Shown here: positions 8,587 to 17,906 of the stretch, in pieces
Layout: the number at the start of each line of letters is the position of its first letter
How positions within the stretch are numbered: the first letter of the stretch is position 1
Source: a virus
Direction: 5' to 3' (one strand)
Virus record (IMG/VR): IMGVR_UViG_3300037189_018651
Location: 29,198-93,197 of that record
DNA length: 64,000 bases
Translations under genes and position numbers: made by a program
Notes under the pieces: model-generated
The model's database searches: none
Told to the model about the DNA's origin: nothing
The model's input: only the letters and a program-made list of their open reading frames with translations

Positions 8587-10959
8587 ATGTCTGTACAAAA
8601 ACTAACTGGAGATGCTGCTAGAGCGCAGTTTGATCAACTTGCTGCTCGGAACGCTGCTTCAAGTGCTGGAGCAAACCAATTTCTTGGCAATAGCAGCGCA
8701 CCATCAAGTACAGGAGCGAACCAATTTCTTGGCAATAGTAGCGCTCCTTCGAGTGCTGGAGCAGATCAGTTCTTAGGAGAAAGTAGTACACCATCATCTG
8801 CTAGCGGTAAAGGTACTACTTACTTAAACGGGCCTGATACTTGGTTAACCGGTATACTAGACCCTGCTAAAAAGGATAAAGTTATACCTCATTTAGGTCT
8901 TTTTGATAATGCATTTAACATGCTAAATCAAGCACAAGCAACAAATTCCGGTATGGAAGCTGCGTTGATGCAATCAAATGCAATGTTAAACGGTGCTGGT
9001 ATTCAAGCCGCACCTGGTGCTTTAACCCAGGATGTACACGCTATTGTACGTAATCAATACGCTAATCTATTTGTTAATACCGCTAATAATTCTATAAATT
9101 GTGCAGTAGGTAGTATTGCTAACGGGTTAGCTGGTGCTGAAGCAGGTATTGCATCATCACTTGGTCAAGCAGTACAGATAATGCATGACAAGTTTAAACC
9201 TGTTAATAAGTTTATCGGTTCAACTTTATACGGTTTAACTGGTATGCTAAGAGATCCTTTAGGTGCCCATGGTATTATACCTACAATAGGCGGGGTTATT
9301 AACAAGGTAAATCCAAAATTTGCTCAATCCCATGAAGCTTCTTTTCTAGCTATTAAGATGGAGGAGATATCCCATCTACCAGGTAATATATACGGTAGTA
9401 TTCAACACTTACAAAGCGCTATGGCAGGAGGTAAGTTATTCGGACCTGTACAGTTTATTAAGGACATGTATCTAGGTGCTATGAATATTATCAAAAGCAT
9501 CGGTAAATTTATTAATGATTTATTTTACATGTTACAAAAATTTGTATTCATGATTATAAATGAATTGATACCTCTTAATATGGTATTAGGCTTTTTACAA
9601 GCTGTTACCCAGATCGCAGGTAGTGTAGGTTCTATAGCAAGCGCATTTGGAGGTTTAAACCAAATAACACAATTTACAAGCCAATTAACAAATGTTACAG
9701 GACAGCTAGGGTCTATTATTTCCAACCCTGCTGCATTAGCTGCTCGTTTCCTACCACCGCAAGTTCAACAAGGAATGGCGTTTTTAAATAATCCTGAAGC
9801 TTTGGTAAGCGCATTACCACCGCCGTTTAGTACGATACTATGTATTCTTAATAAGATATCCGGATACGGTTATAACTACAATATGGGGTATGGTCTCACT
9901 ACTGCTTTAGACCAAATTAAAGGTGGTGTACTTGCAGGCATAATAGGCGCTTTTAGTAGTCAATTTCAAATTTTAAATTCTATTTTTAAACCTACTGCTC
10001 CTCCTGTTCCACCGGCTTTTAGCTACAAATACAATAACGTATCTGCCCCTGGTCGTCCTAATTATAACACAGATAGAAGTGGACAGGTTGTTAAGGATCC
10101 CTGTCTCGGTGCACCTAAAGCACCTTACTCACTTGATCCTGCTACATCTACAGCAAATGCTCCGAGTAATGCAGCTGATGCTCAAAAAACATACGGAGAT
10201 GCTTCCGCAGCTGCAACTGCTGCAGCAGACAAACCTTTCAATCTAGATTACAGCAATGTAACAAGCCCGATTGAAGCTGCAACATTATCACCTGTTGAGT
10301 TAGCTATGGCTGATAACGGTCAAGAAACATTCAACAATCAAGAAAGAATTTATAATAATATGTCTGATGCTGCATTCAATATGACAGATCTTGCTTCTCC
10401 CGGTAGTATGGATGTAGCTCAACCCGAACCCACATCTGCTGCTAATGATTTAGCGGGTGAAGAATCACCTATAACATATGCTGACACTGAAGAATCGTTA
10501 GGTACAGGAGCAAGTGCAACAAGTTCAGGCATTTACAATGATGATAATGCTGATACTACCCCTACACCGAGTACACAATCCGCAGATCAATTTTTAGGTA
10601 ATGAGAGCGCTCCTTCGAGTGCAGGAGCAGATCAGTTCCTCGGTAACAGTAGTGCACCGTCAAGTGCAGGAGCAGATCAGTTCTTAGGAAATAGTAGTAC
10701 ACCTTCTAGTGCGGCAGCAGAACAATTCTTAGGTAACAGTAATAGTACACCAACACCAACAAATCCTGCTACAGATGAGTTCTTAGGTAATAGTACTGCA
10801 TCGTCAAATGCAGCAGCTGATCAGTTCTTAGGTAATAGTAGCGCACAAGCCCCTCAACCAGCAGGTAGCGCTAGCCAAGAACCTGCAACATTCGATAAAG
10901 CAACCGCTGCTCAGTACCAACAAAAAATGAATGCACGTAAACAATTCCTTGGAGAATAA
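8587..10959 (+). CDS. Large baseplate/tail structural protein with QFLG repeats at both ends
   Basis: A 790-residue protein heading the baseplate operon. Residues about 25-75 contain three copies and about 660-755 contain six copies of an ~18-residue unit centred on (N/D)QFLGN followed by S-rich linker SSAPSSAGA; the protein also ends in KQFLGE. Between them is a large Ala/Gly/Ile-rich region (about 80-480) with strongly hydrophobic stretches such as FVFMIINELIPLNMVLGFLQAV, resembling hub or tape-measure proteins that contact membranes. The next two genes are gp5-like and the spike, so a baseplate hub or tape-measure role is likely. I do not recognise the family securely. Confidence 0.6.
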   Translation: MSVQKLTGDAARAQFDQLAARNAASSAGANQFLGNSSAPSSTGANQFLGNSSAPSSAGADQFLGESSTPSSASGKGTTYLNGPDTWLTGILDPAKKDKVIPHLGLFDNAFNMLNQAQATNSGMEAALMQSNAMLNGAGIQAAPGALTQDVHAIVRNQYANLFVNTANNSINCAVGSIANGLAGAEAGIASSLGQAVQIMHDKFKPVNKFIGSTLYGLTGMLRDPLGAHGIIPTIGGVINKVNPKFAQSHEASFLAIKMEEISHLPGNIYGSIQHLQSAMAGGKLFGPVQFIKDMYLGAMNIIKSIGKFINDLFYMLQKFVFMIINELIPLNMVLGFLQAVTQIAGSVGSIASAFGGLNQITQFTSQLTNVTGQLGSIISNPAALAARFLPPQVQQGMAFLNNPEALVSALPPPFSTILCILNKISGYGYNYNMGYGLTTALDQIKGGVLAGIIGAFSSQFQILNSIFKPTAPPVPPAFSYKYNNVSAPGRPNYNTDRSGQVVKDPCLGAPKAPYSLDPATSTANAPSNAADAQKTYGDASAAATAAADKPFNLDYSNVTSPIEAATLSPVELAMADNGQETFNNQERIYNNMSDAAFNMTDLASPGSMDVAQPEPTSAANDLAGEESPITYADTEESLGTGASATSSGIYNDDNADTTPTPSTQSADQFLGNESAPSSAGADQFLGNSSAPSSAGADQFLGNSSTPSSAAAEQFLGNSNSTPTPTNPATDEFLGNSTASSNAAADQFLGNSSAQAPQPAGSASQEPATFDKATAAQYQQKMNARKQFLGE
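8659..8800 (+). repeat. N-terminal QFLG repeat block (3 units)
   Basis: Three tandem ~54-bp units encoding .QFLG(N/E)SS.PSS.GA. The units are close at DNA level to those at 10579-10845, for example the run CTCCTTCGAGTGC occurs in both blocks, so the two ends share a recent common source. Confidence 0.85.
10579..10845 (+). repeat. C-terminal QFLG repeat block (6 units)
   Basis: Six more units of the same motif in the same gene, becoming degenerate toward the end (DEFLGN, NSTASSNAAADQFLGN). A lone QFLGE closes the protein at 10945-10956. Confidence 0.85.
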
Positions 10960-10984
10960 TTGATAACAAAATTAAGTAACTAAC

Positions 10985-13180
10985 ATGATGAAAGAATATT
11001 ACGGTAATTATTTGGGAGTTTGTGTTTATAACAAAGACCCTGAATTTAGAGGTCGTGTTAAGGTATTCATTCCTCATATCATGCCTGCTCTATATGAAAA
11101 ATGGAATCAAGCAGGTACTGATATTAATATAAAATCATTAGGTGCAAATTTAAACGGAGCATTAGATGACAATGTTTTAAAAACATTACAGAAAATTCTT
11201 CCCTGGTGCGAAGCAGCTTCACCGATTATTGGTTCATGTACTGCAGGGCACAGAGATTCCAGTACAGGTAATTGGCTACAAAGTGCAAAAGATGTACTAG
11301 GTAGAGCAGTAGCAGGTGCAACAAATCTTGCTTCTGGTGCTCTTGCAGCAGGTAAATCATTACTAGATTCTTCGTCAGCTTCTTCGTTAGGTCAAAAAAT
11401 TATAGCTGCAACCAACTACCCAAAGCATTATAACCCTAAAACAGGTACAACAGGTGCTAGTACGTATTGTGCAGCTATTAGTACAAACGCTCTTAATAAG
11501 ACATTCGGTGTTAATATTGCACCAACAGCATCTGCTAAAGATTTTGGTCCAAATTTAGTCAAAGCAGGTTTTCAGCCTGTAGCATATGATCCTAATGCAA
11601 CATATCCTCCTGGTGCTGTAAAGGTTTCTAATGGCGGTGAAAACGGCCATATGGAATTATCAGATGGTACCGGTAAATGGGTTTGGAGTGAAGCAGGGCC
11701 AGGTAATGCGTATAACGGTAATGCTTCAAACATTCAGGTATACCTACCTTCACAGGAAATGTATCAACGAGCTGAACCTGGTGCTCAAATTGATCCTACA
11801 GCTGTTACGAATAACTCAACTGCAACAGATCAAGCCCCTACAACAGCTAATGCTACAACTGCTGCTCCAGATGGTAGTGCCCAAGGGCTAAGACCTGCTG
11901 CAATGCCTTTTAAAAACCCTGAGGGTGCACCTGCTTTACAAGGTCAAGAAGGACAAGACGCTAAACCAGATACAAAAGGTGTTACACCTCAATTTCCTAA
12001 TTCATCTCTTGAACCTTGTAGCGGTACAACCTACGGAGGACCAGAAACCGATCTTACCACTCTTCTTGATATTAAACCGTCTCAGCGACCTCCTGAAATT
12101 TTAGCAAAATATTCACCTGAATTTATTGCAAGACAGGAAGCTAGTATGAACGCCCGAGGTATGAGAACAGGTACCCTGAACCTTGCAGACGCTTACAACG
12201 GTTGTTACGGACCATTAAATGCAGATCACACTGTAGGCTCAACTCACTACCCCGGAGGTACTGTTTTAAGTATATTCAATAACGATAAATCACCGTTTAA
12301 TCCTTCAGGTAATAATCCTGCAGGTACATACACTGTTACTGATACCGGTAACGCTGAGCGTTGTTATTTCCATTTTGACTTCTTTACTAATACACCTGCA
12401 GCGTATGAAGGTAAATTGAGTAATCTATTTTGTGCTGTTCAGAGTTTAGGGTCTAAAACAAATAGTCAGTATAGAAAAGCGCAAGCCGCTTATGGCGGAC
12501 AGCCAATGTCTGATAAGACCGTTGGTGACGGCGGAGGCGGTTCAAAGGGCACAGGTGGTAAAGCACCGAGTTCAAATGTAATTCAAACAACAACAGGTAA
12601 AGGACCTTCTCCGACAGATACTAACGGTATGGCACAAGGTATGTTTGCAGTACCCAATGAAGGAGCGTTTTTATGGGTATTCTTCCAAGAAGGTAATCCG
12701 TTATTCCCAGTTTATTTTGCAGCAAGCTTCGGGCCTACTGAATGGGCGAGTGCATATCATGGTAGCTCGCCACCACTTTACTACCCTAACGCAAACGATA
12801 GTAGTGATAATAAAGTATATACGCAGTCTTCTGTCTTTAGACCGAACGGTTCAGGAGCTATTTTATTCAATGATTCGTCAGGAGATTCTATTGGTGATCA
12901 ACGAGGCATTAAAATTGCTAATCATAATGGTGCCCACTTAGCATTTCAAAATGATCACACCGTATTATATTCACCAGATGATTTTTATAAACAATCTGAT
13001 GGACATTCTTTTGATGCTGCCTTAGGTAATAGAGAACATTACACACAAGGAGATCACAATATGGTAACTATGGGCGATCACTTTGTTAAAGTTGGTAATA
13101 TAACACAAAAAGCGTTTGATGCTGTTAAAGGTATACAAGATATTCTTAATCAAGCAAACGAAATAATGAAACAAAACTAA
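10985..13180 (+). CDS. 5: gp5-like baseplate hub/cell-puncturing protein with two inserted wall-active domains
   Basis: A 731-residue gp5 homologue. The first half of the OB fold is YLGVCVYNKDPEFRGRVKVF (residues 9-28) plus ILPWCEAASP (71-80). The second half, GMFAVPNEGAFLWVFF..GNPLFPVYFAASFG, comes only at 552-583. The ~460 residues between hold a CHAP/NlpC-like cysteine peptidase candidate (ASTYCAAIS with C162; NGHMELSDG with H222) and a second domain resembling the 3D double-psi barrel (TVTDTG 451-455, FDFF 464-467), separated by Ala/Thr/Gly linkers. T4 gp5 instead carries a lysozyme after the OB fold. Role: local peptidoglycan opening at the tail tip. Start is ATG 10985 or 10988 (ATGATG). 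Confidence 0.8.
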   Translation: MMKEYYGNYLGVCVYNKDPEFRGRVKVFIPHIMPALYEKWNQAGTDINIKSLGANLNGALDDNVLKTLQKILPWCEAASPIIGSCTAGHRDSSTGNWLQSAKDVLGRAVAGATNLASGALAAGKSLLDSSSASSLGQKIIAATNYPKHYNPKTGTTGASTYCAAISTNALNKTFGVNIAPTASAKDFGPNLVKAGFQPVAYDPNATYPPGAVKVSNGGENGHMELSDGTGKWVWSEAGPGNAYNGNASNIQVYLPSQEMYQRAEPGAQIDPTAVTNNSTATDQAPTTANATTAAPDGSAQGLRPAAMPFKNPEGAPALQGQEGQDAKPDTKGVTPQFPNSSLEPCSGTTYGGPETDLTTLLDIKPSQRPPEILAKYSPEFIARQEASMNARGMRTGTLNLADAYNGCYGPLNADHTVGSTHYPGGTVLSIFNNDKSPFNPSGNNPAGTYTVTDTGNAERCYFHFDFFTNTPAAYEGKLSNLFCAVQSLGSKTNSQYRKAQAAYGGQPMSDKTVGDGGGGSKGTGGKAPSSNVIQTTTGKGPSPTDTNGMAQGMFAVPNEGAFLWVFFQEGNPLFPVYFAASFGPTEWASAYHGSSPPLYYPNANDSSDNKVYTQSSVFRPNGSGAILFNDSSGDSIGDQRGIKIANHNGAHLAFQNDHTVLYSPDDFYKQSDGHSFDAALGNREHYTQGDHNMVTMGDHFVKVGNITQKAFDAVKGIQDILNQANEIMKQN

Positions 13181-13189
13181 TAATATAAA

Positions 13190-15136
13190 ATGGACATTAG
13201 TAACAATTATACAGCGTTTGAAGATCAAAATATAAACGCTTCACTTTTAAACTCAACCGATATTACAGGAACGTTTAATGTAGCGTTATCTGTAGAACCG
13301 TGTGCAACAGGTAATACTGCAGCTCCGGTTATACCGGTTACACAAGCTGCATCTAATTTAGCAGGTAACTATAGTAACTTAGGACCTTCAGGTATATCAG
13401 TAGAGAGTGTATCTACTCCTTCTCCGAATGTAGGTAATGACATAATACGTACAAAAATAGCAGATATTTCTCAGACACCTGTACCGGTTTTTGATCAAAA
13501 TTTACATACAACGATACCTAGCCCGTCTTCAACTGTTAGTGTATACGATGTACCTAGAACACAAACAGGTTCAAGATCAGGTACGTACGCTGCTTATTAT
13601 CGTTTTGGTCCTCCTATTGATGACCCTAATATACCATCATTTGGTCCTAACGATCCTCTAAACAACCCCAATAGAAAACATAGCGTTAATAGTAACTTAT
13701 GCGATACTTTTCCTTGGGAACTTCTAACAATTCCTTGCCCAACTTGTGATGGCGGTAAGAAGAAAACACTAGAAAATAAAGCAGGTAAAAAGTATATCGA
13801 TTTAACAGCTTTCTTTCCTCGTGCGCCTCTTGCAATAAGATCTGTTGTAGGTGGTATTGATGATTTCATTAACGGTACAATACACGCAGTAGATGTTACT
13901 TCACTATTTAAAAAAGGTAAGTGTCCTACATGCGAAGGTAAAAATAAGGTTAAAGATTCGTCTGGTCAATCAGGTATAAATGCTAAAAAAGCCGCTCAGC
14001 ATTTAGATAGTAAAAAAGATGAGATAATGAAACATGAAGCTAATGCTGGTGCTCCATCAGGTTGCGGTAACCGTTATTCTATTATTGCAGGTCATGATTG
14101 CTTGGAAGTAGGACTAGGTATGAATAACGCTACCTCTTATCGTGTTGATCCTGAAGGTACTCAGGCTCCAGGATATCACGGTACTGATGTTGCGCAAGTT
14201 ACTGTTAATAAGAAGTCACCAGCTGTTTATGGTACAAATCCTCCTTCAACTCCCGGAGGCCATTACGTTATTAAATGCAGTAATAAATTTACTGCTTTTA
14301 GTGGAGCACAAGGTATTGAACTTGTTACTCACGGTCCTGTTAATATTGCAGGAGGTATAACTAAGATTACAGGGCCAGAAGTAACAATAGGTTCGCAGTC
14401 AGGGCCTGTTACAGTTTCAGGTCATCATTTACAATTAACAGGTAAAACACTTGCATTAAATGCAACTGACGGCGACAGTCAAGTTGTTGTTCAGGGTACG
14501 TTAGGAGTAGCAAGTAATATGGTTGTAGGTGGCGGCGCTCACGTTGAAGGAGACTTGTCGTTTATATCCGCATCAGCTCCTTCAACTATTAAGCGTACAA
14601 AATTTTCTGGTCCACCTGATATGAATTCAGGTATGGCTGCCTGGGGAGGTATAGCTGTAAAAGCAATATCTAAACATATCGAAAATATGCAGAGAGATGT
14701 TGCTATATGGGCTACAGATCCTTCCTTATCTCTTGCATCTCCTAAGGGTCAACAGAAGTTAAATGATCATATGAAGCATTTATCATATCTGTGTAATCCT
14801 TATGAACAGGAACCTACAGGCTGGATTATACCGGGTACTACATGGTCAGTATTAATAGATGGTTACCCTGCTACTATTGAAGCAGTTGGACCATGTGATT
14901 TAAACAACTTCCCTCACCAGCATCAGTTACCTGATATGTTCCATACTCACGAATTTGAAGCACCTAATATTAAGTTATTAGATGACGCTAAATCAGTTCG
15001 AGAAAATTCATCTGCTAAGAAAGAGAAAATACCTGCAACAGCAAACCCAGATCAAGACAGACCAGGGTTCTTAGAGCCTATCTTACAGCCTCTCAAGATA
15101 GTTGTAGCAAAAGCTACAGATACATACGCAGTTTAA
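13190..15136 (+). CDS. Central spike protein with CxxCxG zinc-finger pairs and HxH tip motifs
   Basis: A 648-residue protein directly after the gp5-like gene. Residues 183-186 and 245-248 form two CPTC(D/E)G motifs (DnaJ-type CxxCxG), likely one zinc site. Residues about 355-460 are short-period beta repeats (ITGPEVTIGSQSGPVTVSGHHLQL), as in the triple-stranded spike helix of T4 gp5 and P2 gpV. Near the C-terminus are H576-Q-H578 and H585-T-H587; HxH motifs bind iron at the tip of P2 and phi92 spikes. Role: membrane-piercing spike. It is not a DnaJ chaperone, since no J domain is present. Confidence 0.7.
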   Translation: MDISNNYTAFEDQNINASLLNSTDITGTFNVALSVEPCATGNTAAPVIPVTQAASNLAGNYSNLGPSGISVESVSTPSPNVGNDIIRTKIADISQTPVPVFDQNLHTTIPSPSSTVSVYDVPRTQTGSRSGTYAAYYRFGPPIDDPNIPSFGPNDPLNNPNRKHSVNSNLCDTFPWELLTIPCPTCDGGKKKTLENKAGKKYIDLTAFFPRAPLAIRSVVGGIDDFINGTIHAVDVTSLFKKGKCPTCEGKNKVKDSSGQSGINAKKAAQHLDSKKDEIMKHEANAGAPSGCGNRYSIIAGHDCLEVGLGMNNATSYRVDPEGTQAPGYHGTDVAQVTVNKKSPAVYGTNPPSTPGGHYVIKCSNKFTAFSGAQGIELVTHGPVNIAGGITKITGPEVTIGSQSGPVTVSGHHLQLTGKTLALNATDGDSQVVVQGTLGVASNMVVGGGAHVEGDLSFISASAPSTIKRTKFSGPPDMNSGMAAWGGIAVKAISKHIENMQRDVAIWATDPSLSLASPKGQQKLNDHMKHLSYLCNPYEQEPTGWIIPGTTWSVLIDGYPATIEAVGPCDLNNFPHQHQLPDMFHTHEFEAPNIKLLDDAKSVRENSSAKKEKIPATANPDQDRPGFLEPILQPLKIVVAKATDTYAV

Positions 15137-15687
15137 ACACTAAACCCGGATGTATAGTGATGTATTAATTTTTTAGCTACCGTGTGAGGATCTGCTTTAA
15201 TATCAGCTGTTTCAATAGAACGTAATGTCTCTATAAACCCGATATAGTTACGATGTACATCAGGATGGTAAACATGTTCATCTGCCGAAAGAACCGTATA
15301 ATGTACATTAGATAGTTTATTAGTATCAAGTAACCCTCCTTCAGCATTTTGTATCTCGTCCATTAAGACATTATGATACTTCGTTGAAATATTATTCATT
15401 ATTTTAATATGCTCGTGCGGTTTAAAGTCTTCCGGTACTTCAAGACTTGAAAGAGCAGGAGGAGTCCAATCAGGGCCTAGATGTTGATACTTTAACGCTT
15501 CCCATGGATGTTCAGGTATACCTCTGAAACTCGACAGAAAGGACTGGATAGTTGTTAAATGATCAAAGAAGTTATTAGCAGTAAGTGCAGAATGTAAAGC
15601 ACTTGTAAGTTCTGGGGAGTAGGTAAATACTTCCTCCCCAAATACTGTTGATAAATGAGGTACAAACGTCAGGTCATCGTTTAACAT
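15133..15687 (-). CDS. Unknown phage protein, 184 aa
   Basis: Unrecognised soluble protein, mildly acidic and rich in His and Leu, predicted mostly helical. No signal peptide, membrane segment or catalytic motif is seen. Its 3' end overlaps the spike gene by 4 nt in convergent orientation. It lies downstream of PhoH on the same strand (33-nt gap) and may be co-transcribed with it. Confidence 0.65.
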   Translation of the reverse strand: MLNDDLTFVPHLSTVFGEEVFTYSPELTSALHSALTANNFFDHLTTIQSFLSSFRGIPEHPWEALKYQHLGPDWTPPALSSLEVPEDFKPHEHIKIMNNISTKYHNVLMDEIQNAEGGLLDTNKLSNVHYTVLSADEHVYHPDVHRNYIGFIETLRSIETADIKADPHTVAKKLIHHYTSGFSV

Positions 15688-15720
15688 AGTACTACTACTT
15701 ATGTTAAAAAATAACAGATG

Positions 15721-16515
15721 CTAGTGGTGTTTAATTACTACCTGAGGAAGCTCTTTAAACTTCTTAACAACAAACTTACATAGTTCAGATCTAACTACAT
15801 CTAGTTCTGTTAATTCAATACAATGTATTCCCATTTCTTTTGCTTCTTCGCAATCAAATAAGTTATACACTTCTTTAAAGCCTGATCTACCTGTAGGTAA
15901 GTCAGACTGATCAGGATCCCCACAAATAATTGTTTTTGTAAATAAACCTAAACGTGTTAACACAGTTAATAGTTCTTTACGTGTTAAGTTTTGAGCTTCA
16001 TCACAGCAAACGAACTTAGCTGAGAAGTGCAACCCTCTAGCAAAATTAACCGGGCACATTGTTAATCTATTATCTTTTTCAAGTTTATCGATAATAGGTT
16101 TTGGTAAAAGCTCAGAGAACTTTTCGTTAAAAGGTGTCAAATAGACGTTAAACTTATCTACAAGATCTCCTGGTAAGAAACCAAGTTTTGAATCAGCAGA
16201 TTCAACAGCTGAACGAACTAAAACAATATCTGATACCTTTCTAGTATTTAAAAGCTGTAATCCGAGATACATTGATAACAATGTCTTGGAAGAACCAGCC
16301 ACACCTTTTAAAAACAATACTTTACAGGATTTGTCTAAAAACAGGTTTATTATCTCTCTCTGTTTTTCCGTCCAGGGTAGTTCTCTTATAATGAGGTCGA
16401 AGTTTATCTTATCGCGTTGGAACACGTAAGGGGAGTGATCACCACCAGATACTGTTACCATCTGGGTAGACCCGTCTTGCTTATTCGTCTTTCGACGAGA
16501 GCTTTTTTTGCTCAT
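15721..16515 (-). CDS. phoH: PhoH-family P-loop ATPase
   Basis: A 264-residue PhoH-like protein, the usual phage size. Walker A is GVAGSSKT (71-78), Walker B is FVCCDEAQN (168-176, DEAQN typical of PhoH), followed by IICGDPDQSDLP, the conserved sensor region. The N-terminus is short and basic (SKKSSRRKTNK). PhoH is common in marine phages; its role in infection is unsettled (ATPase linked to RNA metabolism or phosphate stress). An AATAAATAT box on the minus strand (16522-16530) lies 6 nt upstream of the ATG. Confidence 0.93.
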   Translation of the reverse strand: MSKKSSRRKTNKQDGSTQMVTVSGGDHSPYVFQRDKINFDLIIRELPWTEKQREIINLFLDKSCKVLFLKGVAGSSKTLLSMYLGLQLLNTRKVSDIVLVRSAVESADSKLGFLPGDLVDKFNVYLTPFNEKFSELLPKPIIDKLEKDNRLTMCPVNFARGLHFSAKFVCCDEAQNLTRKELLTVLTRLGLFTKTIICGDPDQSDLPTGRSGFKEVYNLFDCEEAKEMGIHCIELTELDVVRSELCKFVVKKFKELPQVVIKHH

Positions 16516-16553
16516 CTATTAATATTTATTCAAAGTTAGAGTAACTTTTGGAC

Positions 16554-16582
16554 TTGCACATCACAGCATTTTCCTTTATATT
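16554..16582 (+). promoter_or_regulatory. Sigma70-like promoter TTGCAC-N17-TATATT
   Basis: The -35-like TTGCAC (16554-16559) and -10-like TATATT (16577-16582) are exactly 17 nt apart. It lies 22 nt before the ATG at 16605, in the divergent gap with PhoH. If used, the in-frame TTG at 16548 cannot be the start, which supports the ATG at 16605. Confidence 0.55.
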
Positions 16583-16604
16583 CGACCTTAAATACTATAC
16601 ACAA

Positions 16605-17906
16605 ATGTCACAAAATCATTTTTTAACACAGACATACGAAAAAGTTATTGGTGACACCAATTACAAATCTCAATATCGTACCCTCAATGAAGCATATACC
16701 TCTATACACGAAGAGGCTCAAGAAGGTATTCGTATAGATGTAACAAAACCAATACTAAATGTTGTACCCTGGACACCAGTACAGCAAAATCTGTACAATC
16801 TTACAGCTAGTAAACAGATAGAAACAACAAGTGATTACCCAGAACTCGAAGAGGAAAAGTCAGGCGCAGGTCCGGGTGAATTAGCTGTTGCATCTGTTAT
16901 TACAGGTATAACAGATCCTAATCAGTGTTTGAAGCTTATTTCAGGACAGAACAAATCTTATGATGTTTCTTGGCCTACAAAAGAACATCCTGAATATACT
17001 TTCGAGGTTAAAATGATTGAAGAAGGGTCTGTACGTATTGCGAAACATGGCGCCAATTTTACAAAGAAATTTTTTAGTGAAGTTAAGCATGTTTTAAACG
17101 ATATTTTAGATGAATATGATCTATTAAGCGAGGAAGATAAGACCTATATCAACAACTATATTGTTTCTCATTTACCAGAAGTTAAAGAACCCGGTAAAAG
17201 AGCAGTTAAAGGACGTGCACAGTACGATAAACTAATGCTTAGAAGAACAAGCTGGTCTATTGAAAAATGGGTTAAAGGTATTTTATCTGACACAAAAGAG
17301 TTTCCTTTTTCACTTATTTACTCTGATAAAGAACCTGCACTTACTAGAGGCGGTATTAGAGTTTTAATGTCTGTTAAAACGTTCGGTACAATTATTAACA
17401 ATATAGAAGAAAATGAACAAGTAGAAGCAGGTGAAGAACCTAGTGATCATAAATCTCAAGAAGATAATCCTAGAGTCGCTGCTCTTAAAAAGACCTTTAA
17501 GAGCTATTACAGTGCACCAAATTCCGAAAAAGCTTCAGCTTTAGATCAAGAAATTGAAAAGACAGCTAAAATAGTTGACAAAAAACTTTCAAAAGCTAAA
17601 GTACATATTACAGGTGAAGGAGAATCTAGTTGGAGAGAATTTTTTAAATCCGTTTCAAAACTAAACATACTTGATAAAGTAAATGATATTCAGGAAATGA
17701 TTAAGAGTCCTGAAAGCATTAAGAGTTTATTTCCTTCTCATCTTACAGGTCTATTCGTTGTATCGCCAGCAGGTTATATTTACGTACCTCATAATGATTT
17801 AGAAAAATATATTACTATCGCAACTATATCACTCGGTGGACCGAAAATAGCTATTAAACATCCAAATGCAAACGTTCAAACAATACCTACTGGAAAAGAA
17901 TATTAA
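16605..17906 (+). CDS. Unknown 433-aa protein, possible PD-(D/E)XK nuclease-like core
   Basis: Start chosen at ATG 16605 because the upstream in-frame TTG lies before the promoter. The central part has GAGPGELAVASVI, then SYDVSWP and YTFEVKMIEEGSVRIAKHG. A D followed by E-x-K on adjacent strands is what a PD-(D/E)XK active site looks like, but one weak motif is not proof. The C-terminal third is basic/helical, then GLFVVSPAGYIYVP. No membrane segments. It overlaps the next gene by 41 nt. Function unassigned. Confidence 0.6.
   Translation: MSQNHFLTQTYEKVIGDTNYKSQYRTLNEAYTSIHEEAQEGIRIDVTKPILNVVPWTPVQQNLYNLTASKQIETTSDYPELEEEKSGAGPGELAVASVITGITDPNQCLKLISGQNKSYDVSWPTKEHPEYTFEVKMIEEGSVRIAKHGANFTKKFFSEVKHVLNDILDEYDLLSEEDKTYINNYIVSHLPEVKEPGKRAVKGRAQYDKLMLRRTSWSIEKWVKGILSDTKEFPFSLIYSDKEPALTRGGIRVLMSVKTFGTIINNIEENEQVEAGEEPSDHKSQEDNPRVAALKKTFKSYYSAPNSEKASALDQEIEKTAKIVDKKLSKAKVHITGEGESSWREFFKSVSKLNILDKVNDIQEMIKSPESIKSLFPSHLTGLFVVSPAGYIYVPHNDLEKYITIATISLGGPKIAIKHPNANVQTIPTGKEY

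Noticed and set aside
8587-10959. CRISPR array from the regular QFLG DNA repeats
   Set aside because: The repeats are in frame inside a coding sequence and the 'spacers' are equally repetitive; no cas genes.
13190-15136. DnaJ chaperone call from the CxxCxG motifs
   Set aside because: Only two CxxCxG motifs and no J domain or HPD; position after gp5 and beta-helix plus HxH motifs indicate a spike.
16548-16604. Upstream TTG start for the 16605 gene
   Set aside because: It lies upstream of the predicted -10 element and would add a hydrophobic 19-residue extension; the ATG at 16605 fits better.
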